64,000 bases of DNA from Haemonchus contortus (Eukaryota; Nematoda; Chromadorea; Rhabditida; Trichostrongylidae): the NCBI GenBank assembly GCA_000469685.2, contig LS997564.1:33090296-33154295 (forward strand). The letters run 5' to 3'. Numbering within the stretch: the first letter of the stretch is position 1; each line of letters opens with the position of its first letter. Under the pieces are notes generated by a model that saw only the letters and a program-made list of their open reading frames with translations, had not been told where the DNA came from and searched no databases. This document shows, one piece after another, positions 1-11,529 of the stretch. The translations under genes were made by a program, and so were the position numbers.

Positions 1-949
1 CTGGTTCAAAACGCATTCAAAGCTTCAAAGAATCCAAAAAGAAGTAGGAGACATGTCGTATCGGAAAAAGAATGACACACAGCTGAGGGGAATGAAATTC
101 AGAGTCGAATTACCGTCTATCTATCCCATTTCCCTGCGGGCACGTCATCTATGAATATCCTTCACTGGGTTCAAATGATCAATACAGGAACCGTGACCAA
201 ATTGGATTATGGCCAAGAAACGAATATAGCTACATATGGGCAGGTACAGCAATTTTCTTGCGTCATTTAAAAAACAGAATTAGGTCGATTTCAGATTAAT
301 CCTCCCTCATACAATCTTCGAAACATTCCCAATGTCCCCGTCTATATCTTTTCGGGAGGAAATGACTGGATCGCCACTGAATACGACATCAGGACGTACC
401 TGATTCCCCTTTTAGGACCCCGTCTTCAGGTGACTTGCTCAATGTCTCTAATTGTAGCACACATTCAACTAATTTCAGATGCACACCTATCTGCCTGAAT
501 ACAGTCATTTCGACTTCACATGGGGTCTCAATGCAGCCGACGATGTTTACAAACCCATAATGAGTCTTATCCACGGAAGCTCCCAATAGTATTCGAATAG
601 CAACTGCTTCAAATACCAATATATAGCCTTAAAGAGTAGGCAGATTTGTTCAGTTATAAGTTATAAAGCTGATTTTCTAATTTTGAAATAAATCTGTGTA
701 CAGAGAAAGCTAAGAAGCCAGAGCGTGTATTCCATGTCGACGCAAACACAGAGTTCAATCTCGTCCGAATTCACTATCTTTCTCTTCGGAACTCCCATCA
801 TAAAGACTCCAGCTTCAATGCAGATCCGGTATAGTATCTATCGTAAGCGAACTTTTGCCTATTTATCTCGATAATTGAAGTATCAAAGTCTTTGTCTTTG
901 AGCAATTCCGTTTTAACTAAGATACACCCCGTATTAAAATTGCATTCAG
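1..949. other. no gene recognised
   Basis: Open frames here are short, have no convincing splice borders and no recognisable motif. An open frame on the minus strand at 389-619 is unsupported. The stretch is plain AT-rich non-coding DNA as far as I can see. Confidence 0.5.
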
Positions 950-1165
950 CATCGCAGCGAGTTTCCGGATGCGCATGCGACTATGATTTGCGGTGGCCAG
1001 CCGATTTCCAATCTTTTTGTTTTCCCAGATGTGTCTGATGGCAATTAACCGACCCCCAGGAAGAGTGGGAGACTTGGTTGGCATTATGTTATCAATCCTT
1101 GCCCAATCTTCGGACCAGGCGTGGGATAGGATGAGATGTGCTACATGGCACACCCACCTCCGCGC
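950..1165 (-). repeat. degenerate tRNA-derived SINE copy
   Basis: Read on the minus strand, this matches the core of the SINE seen at 20992-21262, 42260-42545 and 55230-55525. Shared blocks include the GCCAACCAAG word, a TCATCYGGGA-like block and the GGCTGGCCACCGCA word near the 3' part. The tRNA-like head is decayed: a GGAGGTG start is visible near 1160 but box B is not intact. It is the most diverged of the five copies. Confidence 0.6.
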
Positions 1166-3378
1166 CTCGTAAAGTTCTTTCCCAACAATTGTGAATAAGA
1201 AACCAATCTTCCACTCATTCCAAATGAATCAGTCATCTCTAGTATCTCTACCTAGGAAAGCACCTTTCGTGCAAATTTTTTCTAACTCATTGATATTAGT
1301 TTGGCGTATTATCTACAGCATTACAATAAGTGTTTGCTACTCAAACCATTAGTCAAATTCTACGTATATCCAAATACTTCAATAATTTAAGGATCCAGGT
1401 TTATACGTAGGCGGATTCGGCAAAGACTGAAAGCGTTGCCATTCATTTCTTTGAGCACATATCCTATCTATTCGTGTCAAGCTTCATGACACTGTCGGTT
1501 CATGGAGTTCGGTGATATCACATACTAAGACATGCTATCAATTTCAAGTGATACCAAATCATAGCCTAGGTTGTAGCAGAACTTTAATTTCTACAACACT
1601 TTTTTGCTCAAAGTTATGTAGTAGCACGAAAAATCTCAAAGTATCGATATCAATGCTGCTTGAAATTAATATCTAGTATTGGCATCAAATATCACCCTAT
1701 TTCATAGACTCCTTGAACCAAAAAAACTTAAAATTGGTCATGAATAGTAAAGACATACATCAAAAGGAATGAGTGGCAGCTCCGCCCAATCTTTGTGGAA
1801 TCGCCATGCTCTGAGCCTCTATTCTAAATGGCTGAAGCATTTAAATGTTCCCAAAGTCCGTTCATGGCTCAAGCAGCAGACATTGAGTAAGGTAAACAAT
1901 ACGACAGGCGAATACGAACATGTTAGTATAAATGGATTAGGGAAAATCCAAAGGATATGCTAAGGACGACTGATTTACTTGGGATTGGTGAAGTATCCGT
2001 TCTGCATAGTAGTTGGAGAGACGCAACTTTATGCGGTGCGGGAGTAGTGCTGTCCCAAGTTGCTCACCAGAACACGCTATAGGCCGCTCGAAAGAGTGGC
2101 TGAGTCTTGGCGTGTTATCTTCCAGGTTCTGGGGCTAACATTTCTGATGGGATCTAACCATACACTTTGTGGAATGTCAGCTTTTTCGCCTGTTTATTCC
2201 ATTACCGTATAAGCCCCGGATAAAAGAAACAATCATTGCTCCATTCGCGATCATTTAAGCGCCTCACCCACAAACTTAACCTAACTTAACTAAAAACCTA
2301 ACTTAAGTAAAACGAGAAAAACGAAATCAACAGCGAAATCACAACAAAACCAAGTATCCATAGAAAAACTTTCATAAGAAGTAGATAACGGTTACAATAA
2401 ACCGCTCACATCAATATAGCACGATGACTTAATGATAGAAATATTTATTCCAGAGTCATGGCTCAATAAAATACAAGTCTTGAAATACTCTCTAAAGGCA
2501 GTTCGAAATAGTTCAAAAAGAATGAATATGAAAATCATATAACAATCCTTCTTCTTGTAAAGCCATCGGTGTGGGGCTGATTACCTGAAAATCTCCTCTT
2601 TACTTTTAGAAGAGGTGACAGTCGAACTCTGCATATCTACCCTGCCGTTACGATGGCTAATGCTAAAGAAAAAAACGAGTTGGTAACTTAGGGAAATACT
2701 CAGTAACGTAGACTGAGCGAGTGCAAGCGGTGAAGCTAATATATTTCTTACATGTGAACTGAGCTTTTTCTATGCTAAACAGACTTTCACACTAAACAGA
2801 CCTTTTCAGAGCTGGGAAATCATCATCTGAGCCTTCAGATAAATGTCTACGAAAGCCACTGCTAAGGCTGGATAGCCTAGTTTCTCATTGAGTTAGAGTA
2901 AAAGTCGCGGTGCGTGCGGAAGCAAGATTGATCACCGCTTCATCTCTAATACTTTTAATCGCCCCTAAACAACATGGATCCCGTTTAAACCACTGAAAAC
3001 TCTAAATCCCGCTGAACGTTCATAGCTGGTCTTACATATTAACACCCGCTGAACGTTCATAGCTGATATCACATTATTAACAGGCCCTAAACATCTTATT
3101 ACTATGTTGGGATAATTACTCAATCATCCTACCTGATGGCACATATCAATTCGCATAATGACGTAACGAGGTGTAATGAAACCATAATCGTGTGGCATCC
3201 GTAAAATCAACCGTTCTTTCTCGAGATTAAATGGGAGCTGTCGGGCCTGAATCATTTTCGCTAAAATAGACGTAAGCACCATTAGTTCGCATAGCCTGAT
3301 GTACTAAGCGAAAAATCAACCATATATTGGGAAATAAAAGCTAATGAATATGGACTGAAGATGAATCAAAGGGCCTAC
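1166..3378. other. no gene recognised; short direct repeat at 3008-3064
   Basis: No exon chain could be built here. The only clear structure is a perfect 21-base direct repeat containing GCTGAACGTTCATAGC, first at 3008-3028 and again at 3044-3064 (period 36). This may be the 3' flank or an intron of the minus-strand gene that starts to be visible at 3379. Confidence 0.5.
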
Positions 3379-5313
3379 CATCTTGTACAATTCACTTTTC
3401 CGTAGTAAAGCCGCTAGAATAATGGAATATTTAAAATAGGGAACTTCTAATACATTTCCTGCTGCATCTCGTGGAACTATCGAGGCAGAGTGCATCAATC
3501 GCGCCATCGAGCCTGAAAGAAGAGAAGACTTGTCAAACAGTTCTCTTCAATTGAAAGCATGTCATGTGATAGTTTTCCCGAATGCTCCTCGTCTTCCCAA
3601 AGCAGTTAGACTTCGGGGAACTGTCTGTAATTCACTCATTCCAGGCTAGTACTGACTTAAACGAAGCTCGAGTATTCGACTGGTGCTAGACTGACACTAG
3701 CTTGAAAAACACAACAAATACAGTCAGCGAATATTTTTACCATACACTGCCTTGAAGTCACTAGATCACCAGAGAAGCGCGAGCTTGACGAGCGCGACTT
3801 CTTTTTTAAAGAATACAGAACCAGCGTAGATTCAAAGGGTATAAATAAAGGTTGCTGAGTTGAGAAGTGCTTAGAACTGCATAGCCTTGACGAGGAACTA
3901 GTTCTTCTTGTAAGAGTAAGGTATTTGTACGAATCTTTAAAGTTATGAAGCAAAGAAATTGGTTCCTCCTAGTAATCACTTGGGCAATCGTAAAAATCCG
4001 GAGAGTCGAAATGTTGTAGAAAAAACTGGTTTAAGTTGCATAAATTGCCTTAAACTTTATCGCCGTTCGTCAGGCTTCGCCGAAGATGAAATTTTGAACC
4101 GAATCAAACCCGGAAGCACAGAACGCAACAAACATGATGGGCGTACAAGAAAAAAAAACATATCTGCGGCCAGCAGGAAAATAAGGAACGGTGTACAAAG
4201 CAAAACTCAGGATACTGTCCCCAAATGAACAGGAGTGCGAACCTGTTCCAGGGTTTCGGCGCATTGCTTGCGCTAACTTGCTTATGCTCTCTTACCTGGC
4301 ATCCTTTTTAATAATCAAAATGAATTGGATTACAACGAAAAACAAAAGTCAACAAATCAAAACAAAATGTGTACAAGTGACCTTTTTGGCCACAGTGTTG
4401 CGGTATTGAACTGTAAGGTAAATGAGAACGGGAAATAATCTACAAAGCTCCGCTCAACCCATTGAACTAGAGAAGAGAAGCAGGATTTTGTCGAATTAGC
4501 AAACAAACGTATAAGTTGACTACCTCTTTCGCTGCCAAAACCATTCCAGTTGTAGACGAATCCATTCACTCCAACAAAATCAGCGTCGGTGACCTCAAAT
4601 AGCATGACTTGAGCCTCTTTCATAATGTACATGTGTAATCCTTCACTTAGAGTAGCACAGAAGTGCCTTACACTGACCATTAAAGCGCTTCGTTGTTTAT
4701 CCTTGAGTTCCCAGACCTTCTTTCGATGAACATCTAGGACAGAATTTCCCAGGACAAGTGGTGACAAAGTTTCAAGGTTTCTCTGAAACAAATGTGGATA
4801 AGATTAGTTAGAGAACGTATAAGCATGTTAAAAACGACCTACTCCCACAACAGCATCAAGTATAATTCGGAACACCTTACGACCACCTTGGATTAAATCA
4901 TCACTACTCATAGTAAGACAGGGTTCTGCACCAAGGACGAATATCTTTGTCTGAACAATTGAAATACAAAAGGAAAAACAAGGAACTAGTGCAAATTTCA
5001 GGAGTACATGGAGCATGAACCAGGTTACATCGTGCCTTGCATAGCAACCCCAATTACAGCTCACCTTCAGCCATGAAACGTAGGCCCTTGTTCTTGTCCA
5101 CAAGTCGATCCCCTTAAATTCTGTCAGGACGAGGTTGTTCTCTTCTTTGAAACACAATCCCTGTAATGCCGAATACGGTTTTCCACCAGAATTTTACTTG
5201 ACAGAGCCCTTACATGCTGGTATTTACTTGCTGTCTCAGTGGCATCCCTCGTCAAGGAAAACGCCTTTTGATCAGGAGGGTAATGATTTTGTGTACGAAG
5301 TGGAGCTCGGTTC
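3379..5313 (-). CDS. multi-exon gene with a possible GAIN/adhesion-receptor-like segment (partial)
   Basis: Five exons chain in phase on the minus strand: 5214-5313, 5065-5160, 4843-4950, 4524-4782 and 3379-3512. Acceptors are good (GTCAG, TTACAG, TTCAG, TTTCAG, TTTCAG) and donors are GTAAGG, GTGAGC, GTAGGT, GTAGTC and GTAGGC. The fourth exon (86 codons) has an amphipathic pattern with a KVWELKDKQRSALMVSVRHF stretch, then FEVTDADFVGVN. The fifth contains ASIVPRDAAGN. This order of helices followed by short strands recalls the membrane-proximal GAIN region of latrophilin-type receptors, but I see no hormone-receptor or 7TM exons to confirm it. Both gene ends are missing from the model. The gene itself is well supported by phase; the family is a guess. 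Confidence 0.55.
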
Positions 5314-7284
5314 CTGACAAAAAGATGTTTGGTTTTAAATGACAAAATACTGTAGTATATAATTACACATCCCCTGTGAAAAAGCTCGACAAGCTGAGGG
5401 GCAATCACCGAGATTGAGAATCGATAGCAATAAAAGGGTTTTTGAAGGTGATGTTGTGAACAAAGCGCTAAGGTACTGCCCATTAATTCTTCAACAACTT
5501 GATCATGAAAGGGTAATCAGTGGATCTCCGATATGATACACCAATCGTAGAACAGTAGAAGTACGGAATCACTCAATGGAATCTAACCATTCAAAGCACT
5601 TTCAGAATTACAAAATGTCCAAACAATAAAAGACTGCTTAAAGCACTCTCATCTTGCCGTGGGGGGGGGGGGGGGTTACTACTGAATTGGACAAGCGCGT
5701 CTAAACCTATACCCTCACAATCACCTAGGTACCCGAGTGCGTTCCTAGAACCCGTTCCTAGTCTCAGGTGTGATTTCTGCACCGGTCGCACGAATCCTTG
5801 AGGCCACAGAAAAATTCGCTTCTTACTTGCGCAGCGGAGCGCTCACTTTTCGACCCTTTTCTCTCCATGAACTCAATCATCAAGCGCTGATAAGTTCAAA
5901 AAGGATATCTATAACAAAACGAACTCACCAAACTTTCGCTAAACTGTAAATGTCGGAAAACTCTCCCTCTTCTTCTGTACTTGAACAAGTCACACGTCGG
6001 TATTCTGGGAAAACAACTTCCTTATAAAGGAATTTTCGCTTGACAAAACAAAACAAAAAACAGCATCAGTGAACTTACAAATTAAAAACAACAAAAATAG
6101 AAAAAAGTTCAAATTCACTACATAAGAGTTTTACCTCTGCATGAAGAGATCGGTTTTTGACGATGGTACAACAACCGAAAAAAGCGTTTCGCGACATGCA
6201 CCATACGAAGACCACTTGATGGCGCGGTGTCGAGGATTACAATTCTGATCACATCTCACTCAGTTTTTATTGCAGTGAATTAGAAAAAAATATCTAGCGA
6301 AAGCCACGTTGCAATTCAAATAAAAAAAACTAATTGAATATTTATAAGAGCTGCTTCGACACTTTAATAAAGCCTATATCTGATCCGTTGAACGCGAGCA
6401 AGAACATCAGTGAAGAAATAGGAATTGAATTTTCCAGAGACGACCATAAGAATGCCTCCATCAAACTCTTATACATGATGAAAAATGCGAAAACAACAAC
6501 CAACAGTTATAAAAACCATACCACGTTGAGACATTACCGTACTGCTCAGTACCCTATTGCTTTTAGTTGGGCTTCAATAGTGATAACACCCTCCAATTAT
6601 CATAAATTACTCACTATAGCTTGTAAACGTTGGAGCTACTATGATTGGCAATTCGAAATAAACTTTTTTGTGATTAACAAGTACCGCTCGATCTATGACT
6701 TTGGAGATGGAAAAGAGGAAACGTGAGGGCATGCTCCGGTGGAGTAGCCATAGCCATCGAAAGTGTCTGCCTGATGAAAACGGGCTCGCCTATGTACGTG
6801 GTTATAGGCAGACTTGCGAGTGAATATAGAATTTGGAAACTAGAATAACGTCAGAAGAGAAAAACAAGTGATATTAACGATTTTGCTATTACATACGCAT
6901 GTGAAAATGGAGAACCTAGCCAAAGGAAGATTGGAGTGGTTACTTGAATCAACTCGAGTAATTCAACGGTTAACGAAAGAACAGGTGATACAAATGATAG
7001 GCAATGCGACTGAAAAACTCGTCCAAAGCTTCCGCATGAAGCTAAAAAATCAATCTGAAAATCGGGACATAGATTGTAAGCTTGAGAGTTACTAGTCTCC
7101 TTTACTCCGGGGCAACTGCGCTTAGAATCTCGAACAATCAAGAATAAAAGAAATCTCCAAAAATATCCTAAATTTGAGCATTACAACGAATGTGGGAATA
7201 TAGTGGCTGAGATACTCAAAAGAGATAAGGATGAAATAAACCATGCAAGGATGAAAACAAAAGTGACTAGCAAATTCAAACCGC
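5314..7284. other. intergenic; 15-base poly-G at 5661-5675
   Basis: No convincing exons. There is a run of 15 G on the plus strand at 5661-5675. Plus-strand frames at 6334-6726 (130 codons) and 6868-7095 (75 codons, Lys/Gln-rich) are open but have no upstream acceptor or recognisable motif, so I do not call them genes. Confidence 0.4.
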
Positions 7285-9265
7285 CTAGATGACTAAGAAT
7301 TGGAACTCGAGTAATTGCACATCGCTTTCAACTTCTTGCTTGCCGATGATTTTGTTTCCGAATGTAATGAAAGCGAATATTAGCCTGGGAGCCGCATAGC
7401 CGTAACCTGTTGGCATCGGTAAATAATCTTCAGGTTCGCCGTTCTCAATAAGGGGCACATCTTTCACCTGAAGAATAATATTTTTGAATGAGAAAAACAA
7501 ATGAGGTGAGAACACAATTACAATCACGAACCGCATCAAAAAGTAACTGCTTCTTGTAGAACGCACAGCAAAGAAGACTGTATGTGATATGAGGAATTTT
7601 GTTTCGAAGCATCGGCCGGATCAACTGGAATGGACCTAAAAATATCATCACATCAACTAAATTCATGAAGGAACCCACAATCATGAATAATGGCCACATT
7701 GAAAAGAAGAGTTCAAGACGTGGCGGAGTCATATGAGTGGATTCTGATACGAAAGATGAGGGGTAGATAGAAAATTACCAAAAGGCGGTGCTACTACGTA
7801 TGTAATGAGCGATTAAACTGAACCATTACCCGTCCAGTACATCTGACTCTTCCAATTATGTGTTGAGGAAACTATGCAAGGATTGTATGGGGGTAAAAGC
7901 TTTAAATCGTACTTTGAGCGGTTCCTGCAAGTCATTGTATAGACAAATATGTTCGCTCCACTACGATTCTTAATGGATGCCGTATACTAGGGCGCATCGC
8001 ATCAACCAGCACCAGAAACTTCTTCTACTGTTTTTTTAAACAGTATCAGACTAGGGAATAGAAATCCTTAATCCTCAGGAGAGAAAAATCCTCACCAAAT
8101 TTGCAAATCAAAATAAGATATAAAAGCAGATCTAATAAAGATCGTACTCGTGAATAAAAAACACACCAAGAACTCCTGGGGCTATTGCATAGACATCCTG
8201 CTCGGTAAGATTCAGTAATTCTCGCTGCTTATCACTCATACTAGAGCTTGCAGCCTCAAACCTCCGCGCAACGTCTTCGCCACAGTAGTTCTTTTCAACC
8301 AGCTCGGACAGCTTGTTCTGCAAATTATTTGAGAGAGCTATTAATCGCTCCTAAAGCCATAGACCCACATAAAAATCAACGCTTCAGTAATACCTCTATG
8401 ACAACAAACGTGAACGCTCCAGAAATACATCCATGACAACAAAAGGAAGCGAACCTTGAACGCATGTTGACTGATTACTTCGAAAACCTTCTTGGTTCCT
8501 GCGCGTACTTCCTTGTCATCAAAAATACCAGTTGATTTAAAGAACTCGTAATTCCCTTTAGCCTAGAATAGCGTTTTTCAGAACGTAAACAGAGCGATTC
8601 GTGCAGAAAAGGAGAAATGACTGACTCGGACTTTCCTAAAGAAATGTCTGAGCATCATGAATCCAAGAGGGACCATATTGACAAATCCTCGTTCCGGTCG
8701 CAGCTCGATCTAGACCTCTTAGCCTTTAGCAAATCAATGCAGATGAATTACCAATATTGAGAGATAACGTGAAGCTGCTACAGCAACTTGTGGAAACCTT
8801 ACCGGGTGCATTATTTTCCCCAGAAACTTTCGTTCCACTATGGCATATGGCTGCTCTTCTAATGGCCATTCATTAGGCTGTTTTCGGAAACGTTGTCTAA
8901 ACAAATAACGGAGAGAATTTGAGAAAAAAGTACTTCTCGGCTATTAAGAAAAACTCACATTACTTTCAAAACATTTACACTATCTTCGCCAAGTTTCTGA
9001 CTCATAAGCAAATTCGTAACTTCTGACGTTTCTGAAAAAACATGCCTAGAAATAGCTGATGTTAAGATCTTGATACCAACTGTGCAGGTTTCATATTCGT
9101 CCCAAAAATTGGATCAATTCATATGCAGTCAAAGTTAATGAGAAACTCACCTCGCGCCATTCCAGCTCTGGGAGGGTCACCATCTTTGGTCAGACATCGT
9201 AATGACAAACTCAGAAGACGTGTTTGGGCAACAATATTGCTTAGCGAATGGCATAATCGTGTCAT
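7285..9265 (-). CDS. mitochondrially targeted protein, possible Tim44-like/MAIP1-type domain (complete, 7 exons)
   Basis: Seven exons join in phase: 9151-9265, 8959-9031, 8803-8896, 8455-8562, 8167-8317, 7532-7635 and 7285-7467. They total 828 bases, which is 275 residues plus a stop. The ATG at 9265 lies ten bases after a TTTCCTAG acceptor, suiting a trans-spliced first exon. Residues 1-24 (start MTRLCHSLSNIVAQTRLL) are rich in Arg, Ser and Leu and lack acidic residues, a good mitochondrial presequence. Residues about 100-165 (GIFDDKEVRAGTKKVFEVIS, then NKLSELVEKN) follow the layout of Tim44-like domains: an acidic start, a helix with an aromatic residue, then a LxxLV block. The C-terminus ends in a short strand (QLLEFQFLVI). 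Human MAIP1 has a similar length and order, but the middle part (181-240) does not obviously match it. The exon 5 donor (GTGTGT) is the weakest join. Confidence 0.8.
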
Positions 9266-9275
9266 CAGGACACGA
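9266..9275 (-). promoter_or_regulatory. probable spliced-leader acceptor and 5' UTR
   Basis: The sequence TTTCCTAG ends at 9276 (minus strand) and only ten bases separate it from the ATG of the 7285-9265 gene. No matching upstream donor exon was found. This is the usual arrangement for SL1 trans-splicing in nematodes. Confidence 0.5.
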
Positions 9276-11529
9276 CTAGGAAATAGTGATCAAGTATGAA
9301 CAAATAAAAGTGGCTAGTGATTACCGAAATGCACAACAATTTATTTGTTGATTGACCTTATTTTTTTTGACGCCAACAGCGTGCGTTGGCCGCAAGAACC
9401 TTATCATACGCAATCTTGCAGACGTCGAGTAAGCGATTTTATTGCCAGTTATTGAGCATTGTGATGACTAGCTCCTCAATCCAGGTAATAGATTATTGTT
9501 TTGTGTAAAATTGAGTGGGAGCCACGTGTCTATTGGCAATGTTGGAGGTGAAGTCTGGAACACTGCTCTGTAGGTGTGAAGTAGAGATAATTCCCTCGGA
9601 TCCCTTTATAGAAAGCTTTGTGTCGAACAAATGTTTATTAATCCAATCGGCCTTTTACCGAATTGAACATCAAATGTCTGTTCTAAAACACGGTCTCCTA
9701 GTCGCCTTGGAGAGTTACAGTAGCCTGTGAGCAATAGCCGGACTACGGTAAGACAAAGAACAAAGTCTCTTTGGCGTTGTTCTCTCGTATTTTTGAAATG
9801 CGTCCCCACATTTCACTCCCACTCAGAATTGTTACGGTTCGATTTTGAACGCGGATGGGGCCAATACCGGCCGATGCACGAGCCATTGCTGGTACCAACT
9901 GAATACAACTGAAAAAGTACGCTGCAGTCATACTAGCCACGCCAACTATGAACGCCATCAGACAGGCAAACTGCTCTCAGCGCTAATTTATAATATATTG
10001 CGTTTTACAGTATCACGCTAGGATGAAGGGTTCTGTCGTAAGAGGCATTAAACGTCTAAAGCTTTCACAAGTGGCAGTGACCGCAGCTAGGGGCGCCCTT
10101 CAGAATTAGTTTCAGGAGGTCATTCAGATGACAAAAAATGACACAACAACTGTAATGCAAACATCTGCCGAGGACGCTGTCAATATAGTGAAAAATTTCT
10201 TTGAAGACTACACAAATAGACTTTTATAATCAAGCCTTTATTAAGGAAAACACTCTAGTAAATCATTTATAGGCATCGTCTAGTTGTTTATTTGTTTACG
10301 AATCACAACAAAACAACAAATTGAAAGGAATAAATTAATACATGAGGTGATAAACAAGAAACACTCACAAGAAAAAAGGAAGTGAACTGTACTCACAGGA
10401 AAGTGTATACACACGATTAAAGGAATTCAAAAGGACTAGGTGATCAGCATAACTGCCTTTATAAAAACAAACGTTGAACTCCATGAGCTAAGGGGTCAGG
10501 AGACGACGATCATGCATGAAGCCATTTCGCTGGCGTATATGCACTACACTGGCCGCGCGCGGCGTGCGGCTCAGTGGCCATGCCGCGTGCGGTCAACCAG
10601 TCGCGCTCGCGAGACCGCGATGGTGCATCCTGACCCACGCCCTAAGTCACAATGGGACACGTACACATAATTAAAAAGTACATGGGTAGAGGGAAATGTT
10701 TTCACATATTTGTTGAATAAACAGGAATTTAAACTAACAACACCGTAGCAATAATTGAATCTACATGCATATGTACGCTTATATCGTGTATATAACAATT
10801 GTAGAACACTATTTGTAGAACAATCACAAAATCATCACAGAAAATGAAACTCTCAATCTGTGTGCTTCTTGTTCAACTTTTTCGGGCTTATATCAAGGTG
10901 CACTTTAGGGCGGGCGCGAATCTGAACATGGGGTTAGATATAGCGGTACATTAGAAAAAAACGTATGTTGTTTTACGTTGGATTAACAGTTTTCAGCAGT
11001 GAAACCCCACGTTCAAGATCTCCAGTTGTCGAGTTAGTGCGGGCGGCTCTCGGCAACAAGTGTTCAGCCAAAAAGTAATGATGACGCTGGGTGATGGAAC
11101 CCCAACGACAACTATGCAATGATGAGGCAAGCAGGACCACATCTTCTATAGACATTTTAGAGCCACACCAAAGGGGAATAGTAAAAGTCTGGCTCACAGG
11201 CCCTAAGAATATGTACAACATAGAAGAAGCATATTTTCTGCTGTTTGGAGCAAGCTATGGACATTTATCAATTGGGGGTAGCGTTAAAAACCTCTGACAG
11301 AAGTTCTACCCATTAAATACTACGATTCATCGCCCCCGGGATTCTCTTCTCTGCCTACCCGGGTCATTTCAAGTAAGTCATCGAGACATTCAGTACTCCT
11401 TGCGATGCAGACTCACTACACCGTTTCCTAGGATAACCCACGACTACAACTCACATATACATATGTTCCCATGCCCAATTTCAGAAGGCAATTTGATCCG
11501 GTTTGAAAATATGGGAGATGATCATCAGG
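9276..11529. other. no gene recognised
   Basis: Open frames are short and overlap on both strands. A GC-rich palindromic block (CCGCGCGCGG) at about 10553-10562 resembles the block at 42176-42186, so this may hold a decayed mobile element. No exon chain found. Confidence 0.4.

Noticed and set aside
6334..6726. 130-codon plus-strand open frame
   Set aside because: Low-complexity, Lys/Asn/Tyr-rich, no splice sites in phase and no motif.
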